Below, in pieces: positions 25,926-33,300 of a stretch of DNA of 42,091 nt. The notes below the pieces were generated by a model. That model was not told where the DNA came from, made no database searches, and worked only from the letters and a program-made list of their open reading frames with translations. Source of the DNA: Methanobacteriota archaeon (GTDB lineage: Archaea; Thermoplasmatota; Poseidoniia; Poseidoniales; Thalassarchaeaceae). How positions within the stretch are numbered: position 1 is the first letter of the stretch; the number at the start of each line of letters is the position of its first letter. The stretch lies in assembly GCA_002698225.1 (NCBI GenBank), contig NZWD01000005.1, positions 1-42,091 on the forward strand, given 5' to 3'. The position numbers and the translations under genes were made by a program.

Positions 25926-27061
25926 CCCCTACGCCTTCTTTTTGCCTCGTCCCTAATCGAGTCCTCTAGTGAATCGAAGTCTGTTCCAATCTCCTCTCTG
26001 AGTGAGTCGAGTGACTTCTTTAGTGATCTGGAGACTTTCTTTGGCATATCCAGTTTCAACAGCACGGTGACGGAGCCTTTTCCCCTTCTTCCGCCCGATA
26101 TGCCACGCCCTGGTAGATTAATCGTGTCTCCAGGATTGGAACCAGCTGGAACCTTGATTCTGAGATCTGAACCGTCGGGATGTGGCAGAATCACCTGAGT
26201 TCCCAGAGCTAGTTCCACGAAGCCCAAGGGTAGTGCCATCAGGAGATCTGCCCCATCCCTTTCGAACCAAGGATGTTCAATAACCTCAATCTGGATGTAC
26301 AAATCTCCGTTTTCTCCTCTAGCTCCCCGAGCGGCCTCGCCGTGGCCTCTCATTCTCAGTCTTGTCCCGGAGGAGATTCCCGGAGGAACCGTGAATGTGA
26401 CTTCTCTAGTTCTCCTAGATCTTCCCTCTCCACTACATGTTCCGCACGGGTCACTAACTATGCGCCCTTCTCCTCTACAAGTGGTACATTCAGATACTAC
26501 TTGCTTGGTAAAGAAACCGGCTTTCTCTATTCTCTGTATTCTCCCTCTGCCGTCACAGGTAGGACATTCCCTAGCACCTTCGGGGGATGGAGAGCCTGTC
26601 CCTTCGCAATCTTCACATGACTTCAGTACATCGATTTCTATAGATTCATCGGACCCATCGAAAACAACTTGAAACGAAACCTCGTGATTAACCAGTAAGT
26701 CTGTTCCACGCCTCTTCCTACGAACTCCGCCTCCACTGAATATCTGGCTGAAAATGCTCTCTATTCCTCCTCCGAATAGATCATCAATGGTGATATTGAC
26801 TCCTTGAAAGCCTCCGGGCCCAAATGGAGAGCCACCAGGCTGTTCGTGTCCGAATGTGTCGTACTTCCTCCTCTGATCTGGGTTAGAAAGTACTGCATAT
26901 GCCTCTTGGACCTCCTTGAATTTTGTCTCGGCATCGGTGTCGTCTGGGTTCTTGTCAGGATGATGTCTGCGAGCCAGAGTTCTGAAGGCCCGCTTAATCT
27001 CCGATTCCGTAGCATCCCTAGAGACACCTAGAACCTTGTAGTAGTCCCTCTTTCCGGACAT
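25922..27061 (-). CDS. dnaJ: Chaperone DnaJ (Hsp40)
   Basis: This co-chaperone stimulates the ATPase of DnaK and delivers unfolded substrates. It is 379 residues from the ATG at 27061. The J domain begins [20 protein letters not shown] with the HPD triad in [11 protein letters not shown]. It is followed by a Gly/Phe-rich linker and four CxxCxGxG zinc motifs ([32 protein letters not shown]). The two substrate-binding beta domains are complete. The frame is open 14 codons further upstream, but the J domain begins right after MSGK, so the internal ATG is the natural start. grpE and dnaK are not in the window. A membrane zinc-ribbon gene lies 42 nt upstream on the same strand. Confidence 0.95.
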   Translation of the reverse strand: MSGKRDYYKVLGVSRDATESEIKRAFRTLARRHHPDKNPDDTDAETKFKEVQEAYAVLSNPDQRRKYDTFGHEQPGGSPFGPGGFQGVNITIDDLFGGGIESIFSQIFSGGGVRRKRRGTDLLVNHEVSFQVVFDGSDESIEIDVLKSCEDCEGTGSPSPEGARECPTCDGRGRIQRIEKAGFFTKQVVSECTTCRGEGRIVSDPCGTCSGEGRSRRTREVTFTVPPGISSGTRLRMRGHGEAARGARGENGDLYIQIEVIEHPWFERDGADLLMALPLGFVELALGTQVILPHPDGSDLRIKVPAGSNPGDTINLPGRGISGGRRGKGSVTVLLKLDMPKKVSRSLKKSLDSLREEIGTDFDSLEDSIRDEAKRRRRG

Positions 27062-27103
27062 GGTCAACGACAGGGGCTCCTGCTCGACTGTTTTCAACCC
27101 CAC

Positions 27104-27859
27104 CTATGACAGGAGGTTTCCACATGATGAGCAGTATGCTGTTCCCGCGTTGTTCAATGCACCACAAGACGCGCAAGAGGAGACAGAGCGAGTTAGGCTG
27201 GAGTCTGCCGGGCTAGACCACATATCTGAGGAGTTGGATGGCTTTGGCTTGGCTGACTTAATCGACTTTCTCTCAATTCTCTTCTTCGCTGATTCATCCA
27301 GACTACGGCTGATCCAAGAGGAGAGTCTGCTGATTGGCCCCGGTCCTTTTGGATTGGTGATCGCCTGTTCGTCGACGATGGTACTGATTCCCTGAATTTG
27401 AGGCTCCACTTCTCCTTCATCGAGAATCTCCTCTTCCTTCATCTCCTGATTCAATGAACCGATGCTTCCTTTCTTCAATGCCATCTCTCGAATAGCGGAA
27501 CGACCTTTCTTGGGCGACTTTGCCTTCGATTCCAGACTCTCGATGGCAGAGTCTCCCTTCTCCCAAAGTCCTCTGTCCTCTCTAGAATAAGTCCGAGACA
27601 GTTTACGAATCGCCTTGGACCGGTGATACTCGTGGTCCTCCACCTTTCGATATCTAAGAAACATAATCAAACCGGCAATTAGAGTTGCTCCGTGTAGTGA
27701 GTACATGAGTACTGTATCCTCAGAGATTACCTCTTCGAGGGCTGTCGAAGCGAATCTGAGGGCGACTAGGCATAGGGTGGGGGCGAGTAGCAGAGCGGCC
27801 CCTAGCAGAGGAGAGCGTTCAGACACGACTCTTTGTCTCACCTCGCGTCTTTGAATCAT
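27104..27859 (-). CDS. Two-span membrane protein with a C-terminal zinc ribbon
   Basis: This 251-residue protein has no recognised family. After a basic start there are two hydrophobic segments (about 18-40 and 50-69) in a hairpin. A long Lys/Glu/Ser-rich, largely disordered linker of about 140 residues follows, then a C-terminal zinc ribbon with two CxxC pairs (SCASCGALNN ... YCSSCGNLL). Both ends should be cytoplasmic. Treble-clef or ribbon tails on short membrane hairpins are common in archaea and usually mediate protein or RNA contacts. It precedes dnaJ on the same strand by 42 nt, so a link to membrane-associated protein folding is possible but unproven. Confidence 0.75.
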   Translation of the reverse strand: MIQRREVRQRVVSERSPLLGAALLLAPTLCLVALRFASTALEEVISEDTVLMYSLHGATLIAGLIMFLRYRKVEDHEYHRSKAIRKLSRTYSREDRGLWEKGDSAIESLESKAKSPKKGRSAIREMALKKGSIGSLNQEMKEEEILDEGEVEPQIQGISTIVDEQAITNPKGPGPISRLSSWISRSLDESAKKRIERKSIKSAKPKPSNSSDMWSSPADSSLTRSVSSCASCGALNNAGTAYCSSCGNLLS

Positions 27860-27917
27860 TCGTGCCCTTGGGAGGTTTATCCGTAGCGCTCATGAGCCTC
27901 AGACGGTTGGCAGTCAC

Positions 27918-28427
27918 ATGGCGGACATAGAAATCTCAACTGTACTGTACCCTCACGAGGACCCAGCTAGGGTTGTCGAATCGGTAAGGGAGTTATTTCC
28001 GGACTGGATGCCCAATGCTGAGCCTGAAAACTCTGCGTTTCCGCAGAGGAGGCTTGCAGTCGTCTTAGAGGGCGTATCAGATTCTATAGAAACTCTACTT
28101 GAATCGGCTCGCGATCAGAGAATCCTAGACACTGCATTAGATGCCATGTCAATGCGGCTTGAGGGAGATTACACCGAATTCTCAATCTCACGGCAGGCCT
28201 CAATGGCAGGAAAGTTGTCCTTCGTTCTTGAAGAAAGGACATTGGGGGGCGAAATCACAGTGAGCATTCAGATGGCAGAACTAGCTGACTGGTTGCAAAG
28301 GATGACTTGGCATCCGGGAAGAGACTCAATCCCTAGGAGCATTGGTGATGGTTTGAGCATGTCAGAGCAGGGAGAGCCGGTCGAATGGTTCGACAAGAGA
28401 GGCAACCGAACTCTGGGTGAAGACTAG
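27918..28427 (+). CDS. UPF0201-family protein (archaeal RNA-binding-like domain)
   Basis: This 169-residue protein matches the archaeal UPF0201 pattern as known from memory: IEISTVLYPHEDPARVVESV at the N-terminus, a predicted RL5-like alpha/beta fold, RDQRILDTALDAM where the family has RQRILDTAR, FSISRQASMAGKLSFVLEE, and a closing LADWLQRMTW helix. The function is not established; the fold resembles ribosomal protein L5 and suggests RNA binding. The last ~35 residues are an extra hydrophilic tail. The gene is divergent from the zinc-ribbon gene across 58 bp and overlaps the next gene's stop by 4 nt on the opposite strand. Confidence 0.8.
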   Translation: MADIEISTVLYPHEDPARVVESVRELFPDWMPNAEPENSAFPQRRLAVVLEGVSDSIETLLESARDQRILDTALDAMSMRLEGDYTEFSISRQASMAGKLSFVLEERTLGGEITVSIQMAELADWLQRMTWHPGRDSIPRSIGDGLSMSEQGEPVEWFDKRGNRTLGED

Positions 28428-29410
28428 TTCGGAATTCCTTCTACCAACCATCTAGAAATAATTGGAAGGTCGGCCGGCAGCCACTTCACTTCCATCAGTT
28501 CCTCCTTTGTGAGCCACCTTGATTCGTCATGCTCGTTTAGACTGATTTGATTTGGATCGATCGTTCCACAGTTCCAAATCTGTAGCCGTACTGTACGATC
28601 GTCGTAATCAAATATTGACGATTCTACTAAGTGATACGGGCTGATAGAAACTCCAATCTCCTCTTCGAGTTCTCTCGAAAGAGCTTGCGAGGGAGACTCT
28701 CCCTCATCCACTTTACCTCCGGGAAACTCCCACCATCCTGCCCATGCGTCTTGACTAGGCCTCTTGCATGCTAGAATCCTACCTTGCTCATCGAATAGCA
28801 GAGCAGCAACAACATCGTATGTCGGCCTCAATATCATAGCGGATGCAATTAGCATAACTTTCTCCACTTGTTTTTCAACAGAGATTTCTTCCCCAGGTGG
28901 GAGGTGAACGAAGAGAGTGGGGATGTCGGAGATGTTGGCCTCATCGAGCGCATGCAGTGTCCTGTAGAATGTCTCATTACAGACATAGCCACCCGCATCT
29001 GAACTCCAGACAACCAACTCGTCGTGCTCAAACTCCTCGTCTAGGATATGTATCGGAGCTGTGGTCCCGAGGTTTTGCGGGGCATCGGAAACGACCTTGT
29101 CCGAATTCAAGAAACGCCCAGAGTTATCTGGCTCTGTCATGGAAATCATATTCCTAGCCACTCTTTCCAGACTAATCTCCTTCCTATTGGCGGCTAGGCC
29201 GAGATGGATGATTCCCCTGAAAACTTCGCCATCTCGAATCCTGTCAGCGACCACATGCGAGCCCTTCTCATCGACGCTTAGCAATTGGGTCTCCACCCTT
29301 ATGCCGCCTACCTCCTGTCTCCCTATCTCATCCAGGACCTCTTGAGAGATGTTTTTGGAATGATTAGAGAATGGAGGGAATGCGGTAATCAGTAGTCTAC
29401 CCTCAGACAC
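28424..29410 (-). CDS. Pyroglutamyl-peptidase I (C15) fused to a MutT-type Nudix hydrolase
   Basis: This 328-residue protein carries two enzymes in one chain. Residues 1-~192 are a pyrrolidone-carboxylate peptidase with the full triad: Glu82 in ISLERVARN, Cys144 in GGYVCNETFY and His169 in LFVHLPP. Residues ~196-328 are a Nudix domain with a perfect Nudix box (G232, E238, then R246-E-L-E-E-E-I-G-V254) preceded by WWEFPGGK, typical of MutT-like 8-oxo-dGTP or CTP pyrophosphatases. The first removes N-terminal pyroglutamate from peptides; the second hydrolyses oxidised or unwanted nucleotides. Both active sites look intact. The frame begins with GTG at 29410 and a TATA-like TATAGAAAA lies upstream near 29447. 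No separate stop or start lies between the domains. Confidence 0.9.
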   Translation of the reverse strand: MSEGRLLITAFPPFSNHSKNISQEVLDEIGRQEVGGIRVETQLLSVDEKGSHVVADRIRDGEVFRGIIHLGLAANRKEISLERVARNMISMTEPDNSGRFLNSDKVVSDAPQNLGTTAPIHILDEEFEHDELVVWSSDAGGYVCNETFYRTLHALDEANISDIPTLFVHLPPGEEISVEKQVEKVMLIASAMILRPTYDVVAALLFDEQGRILACKRPSQDAWAGWWEFPGGKVDEGESPSQALSRELEEEIGVSISPYHLVESSIFDYDDRTVRLQIWNCGTIDPNQISLNEHDESRWLTKEELMEVKWLPADLPIISRWLVEGIPN

Positions 29411-29496
29411 GGGACTGCGAGCGAGACTGTGTTGTTCGGCTTTTCTATACTCGGAGTGGCGTCAGGTTGATGCGTCCGTGACCTAAGGAGTGTGTG

Positions 29497-29829
29497 ATGG
29501 CAGACGAGTATGTCGTCAGTATAGCCTCGGACGAGGAGCCAGATTCAGGTAGCACATTGGGTGCGATGGGCGTGATTTGGTACGAACTCAGTGGAGGTAT
29601 AGGGCCATGGGGTGCACTGCGCCCACTGGTGGCAGTTGTTCTCGCACTGGTTCCATTCCTATTCTTAGGCCAACATTTCAACCGACAGCACCGCAAGGCC
29701 CTAGGATCATTTCTGATTCAACTCCCTCTGATACTATCTGTAGTGATGTGGCCTGTGCTGTTCATTTGGTCTATAGCCGATGCTTGGTGGGTGTCGAGTC
29801 GGATTGTGGCTAAGTCTGAGAGTGGTTAG
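29497..29829 (+). CDS. Small two-span membrane protein
   Basis: This is a 110-residue protein of unrecognised family. An acidic N-terminus of ~20 residues is followed by two hydrophobic segments (about 42-60 and 72-97), separated by a short basic loop (FNRQHRKALG). The second contains WSIADAWWVS, reminiscent of the end of TM2-like small membrane proteins. The ATG at 29497 is chosen because AAGGAG lies 6 nt ahead. A GTG directly before it (29494) would add one residue. The gene is convergent with the acidic protein gene, whose stop lies immediately beyond. Confidence 0.7.
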   Translation: MADEYVVSIASDEEPDSGSTLGAMGVIWYELSGGIGPWGALRPLVAVVLALVPFLFLGQHFNRQHRKALGSFLIQLPLILSVVMWPVLFIWSIADAWWVSSRIVAKSESG

Positions 29830-30321
29830 TCAGAAACTCTCAGGGAATTCCATTGGGCTGAATAGATGCCCGGGCGAACCTGCTTGGGAGAGTTGAGTTC
29901 TAGCCAAACTCTCCCACTCTCTGAGCAAGGTGAGCGTGGGTACGAAGGGTAGCTGGCTCTCATTGAGAATGCTCCTGATTAGGGTATCAAGAATGTCCAT
30001 CCTATCCTCATCTAGGCTACCAAGCAGCCTATCAAGAGGATATGATTCGATGGTTGGTGCGTCGGGATTGGAATCGATTGGCCATGCTTCGACTAGATTT
30101 TGCGGTAATGACTCGTCCTCGGTTTCAGCTGCCTCAAGTAGTGAATCTAGAATTATACGGATGTACTTCGACAGAACCAGTGAGACTTCGATTACAGGCA
30201 TGCTGAATTGGTTTACGAAGCTCACCATGTTCTCCTGAAGGAAAAGAAGTCTCTCCTCAACTGGCTCTTCCGGGGAAGGCACCCTATCTCCCTCCATGGG
30301 TGAGCGTGGGAGTCGTGGCAC
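29830..30321 (-). CDS. Acidic, mostly helical hypothetical protein
   Basis: This 163-residue product from GTG 30321 (155 from the ATG at 30297, which may be the true start) has no recognised family. It is acidic, lacks cysteines and membrane segments, and is predicted to be mainly alpha-helical, with Leu/Ile-rich amphipathic stretches (LSKYIRIILDSLLEAAE, LDTLIRSILNE). The gene begins 6 nt after the stop of the giant calcium-repeat protein and is on the same strand, so the two are probably one transcript. It might be a cytoplasmic partner, but nothing in the sequence shows it. Confidence 0.6.
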   Translation of the reverse strand: MPRLPRSPMEGDRVPSPEEPVEERLLFLQENMVSFVNQFSMPVIEVSLVLSKYIRIILDSLLEAAETEDESLPQNLVEAWPIDSNPDAPTIESYPLDRLLGSLDEDRMDILDTLIRSILNESQLPFVPTLTLLREWESLARTQLSQAGSPGHLFSPMEFPESF

Positions 30322-30327
30322 AAGAAC

Positions 30328-33300
30328 TCAACTAGTGGTCCGGTCGTCATATCTGATTGGCGAACCGCTATTGCCCCTTACACCATCCAGCATATCATCC
30401 TCAATCTCGAAGAAATCGTTGAGCCAATCGCCATCAGTATCCCAGTTCGTCGGATCAGTTCCATCAGCCACCTGATCTCCGTCAATATCAATCAACCACC
30501 ATCCGTAGACATATTCTCCAAGTCCAGTGTTTGGCAGGTGGTACTGGTCGCCTGCGAATCTCTGATACTCATCCGTCCATGCCCCATTGACTAAGACGAC
30601 ATCGTTACTGGAATCCACATCCTCATAGTCAATGTCGTTGTCATCGATGATGAGCGCGTAGAGCATGTCTGCATCGTTAAACCTGTACATCCGGAAGTAG
30701 TTCGTACTCAGGGCTGCACTTCCCGAGCATGTCCCTAGGAGAGATTCTCGCAACTGCCACCATTCCTGTACTATGTCTCCCGAGCAATCGAACAATCCTG
30801 CCCCGCGAACGAGTGAAGGGGAAGCGAGTGATGCATTGACGAGACCATAGTACTCCTGGAAGTTGTTGTATGGGACATATACGCAACTACCGCTGGAACA
30901 ATCCCACGATCCGTCGTTATCGGCGTCCTGTCCGGAGTCTGAGGAGTCGGTCGCGTCGTGTGTGAACCAAGTCCAAGTCAACTCCGGCCTAGCGATGTTG
31001 CTGCCAGTGATGTTTACTGGCTTCCAGTTCGTAGCCGAAATCTGCTGCCAAATTACTTCGATTTTTAGATAGGATGACCAGTTGTCATTAGCTTCGTTCC
31101 AGCCTCTGTAGTACTCATAAAAGTCTGGCATCATATCGCCATCGGTATCATTGTCAAGTGGGTTGGTTCCATACTTGAATACCTCTCTGCCATCAGACAG
31201 ATTAGTATCTTGTACATAGTCGATGACGATACCGCTCTGCATGATTGGCTTCATCACCATGGAGTCATCATCAGAGTCTGAGTCTAGAGGGTGGGTCCCG
31301 TTCTCGAACTCCATCAGGTTGCTGAAGTACAGGTCTTGGAAGCCCTGGCCTATCTGCTGTTCAACCGGTGCTGGAGAGAATTCTCTCCCTTCCCAAGTGC
31401 CCTGATCTGCTGGGATATCTTCCCATGACCTGTCATACCAACCATCTGCATCGGGATCGTATTCGGTGTCCAATGGGTTGATTGGATTCATCGACCAACG
31501 ATAGGAGTTGACAGGAAGGAACTCGCCGTAGATAGAATAACAGAACTCCCAGCCGTCAGGCATTCCGTCTCTGTCTGAGTCCTCATCGGTCGGATCGCTG
31601 ACTCCGGCGATGCTGTAGTTGAATGTATCCGGATCAATCTCGTTGATGAGTCCAGCGCGCTCGGCGGAGACTAGGCTCTTGGTAGAGAACAGAACATACA
31701 ACTGTGCGAATGCGGCCTCATACGCTAGGCCATTCTCCTCTATCTGCGCCGTTACAGCATCGGCACCATATGAGACCAGTCCCGTACCGTTCGGAATAGT
31801 ATCGACTGCTGAGCGTTTTCCATATACTCTGGCATCGTACTCGGCCAGATTGTCGAAAGACTCGGAGTCTGAGATGTAACCGTCGCCGTTACAGTCGAAC
31901 GAGTCGCCATCGGAGTCAGCGTGAATGTCACTGTCAGTAAGCGGATTCATCTCCCAACTGTTCTCCTCAAGGTTCCATTCGGTGAACCAGTACTCGTAAC
32001 CGTCGCTCATCCCGTCGCGGTCCGTGTCCTCAGCATTGGGGTCAGAAGCACCCAGCAGCGCCGAAACTACTGGTTGGGCGGTTCCACCATCCTGCCAGTC
32101 CTCAAACTGTGCTATCGCCAACTCGGCTCTGCCTTCCTTGTTGAATAAAATTCTGAATACCCTATTCACGGCCTCATCAGGATCAATCTGCTCTGCTTCC
32201 TCCCACATTCTAGGGGCATCTGGAGGAGAGAGTCCGCCGTTGGCCGGGTTGTTGAAGGTCAGATTAAGCTCAACTAAGTCAGTCAGTCCGTCTCGATCAG
32301 AGTCATAGTTGCCATCTCCAGCCACCAACGGGTTCAGTGTCCAGACTTCATCGGTCGCGTTCCATCTGGTGAATATCAATTCAATTCCGTCCAAGAGGCC
32401 GTCGTTGTCAGTATCTGGGTTGTTGGGATCAGCAGTTCTACCAGTCTTATTCACTTGCTCATCGGTTAGGAAAGTACCGAATGAGGCTGATGACTGAGCG
32501 GAAAGCCAAGGTGATGCTAGGAGTTCCCCTCCTACACTCAAGAGATAGAACTGAGGAACGGTAATCAAATCATCAGTCTCACTCAGATTGGAATCGATGA
32601 CATTGTACTCCTCCCAATTGTTCATCCCGTCTCTATCGGGGTCTCCTGTCCTGTCCGTCTCGTCGACTGGATTGAGAGTCCATCCGCCATCGAACAGACT
32701 CCATCTGGCGAAGTAGAATTCCCAACCATCAGGCATACCATCTCTGTCTGAATCAGCAGAAAGAGGGTTTGCTGAACCAACATCTTGGGATGTGGTTCCA
32801 TTGACAAGGCTGCTGTAGGCGAGGCTGGTTCTGTCTCCGAATGAGTCTTCTGCGGAATCCATCCAAGTGTCATTCCACAGTAAAGTAGTGAAGTTCTCGG
32901 GATATAACTCACCAGCAGCGGTCTGATCACCATACAGAATACTCGACTTCAGGTGATACTCCAACCAATTCACTAGACTCTCCTCAAGGGAGAGGTTGCC
33001 GTCCCGATCGATGTCGTAGCCATCTCCGTCCGGGTTGTTCAGGTAGTCTGAGCCGTTTAGCGGGTTGATTCCTGAGTTGTCCTTGTTCCAAGAACAGGCA
33101 TAGCGAGCCTCCCAGCCGTCGGGCAAAGAGTCACCATCGGAATCGATGTTGTTGGGATCTGTAGCAGACCAGTTGGCGGCTGCCTCAGAGGTCTCTCCAT
33201 GAGTAGGAAGGCCCTCTCTGAGCACAGTCTCCAGCAGATTCGACCAAGAGTACTCGCATAGATTACTGAGTCCATCGCCATCTGCGTCTTCGTCCTTGTC

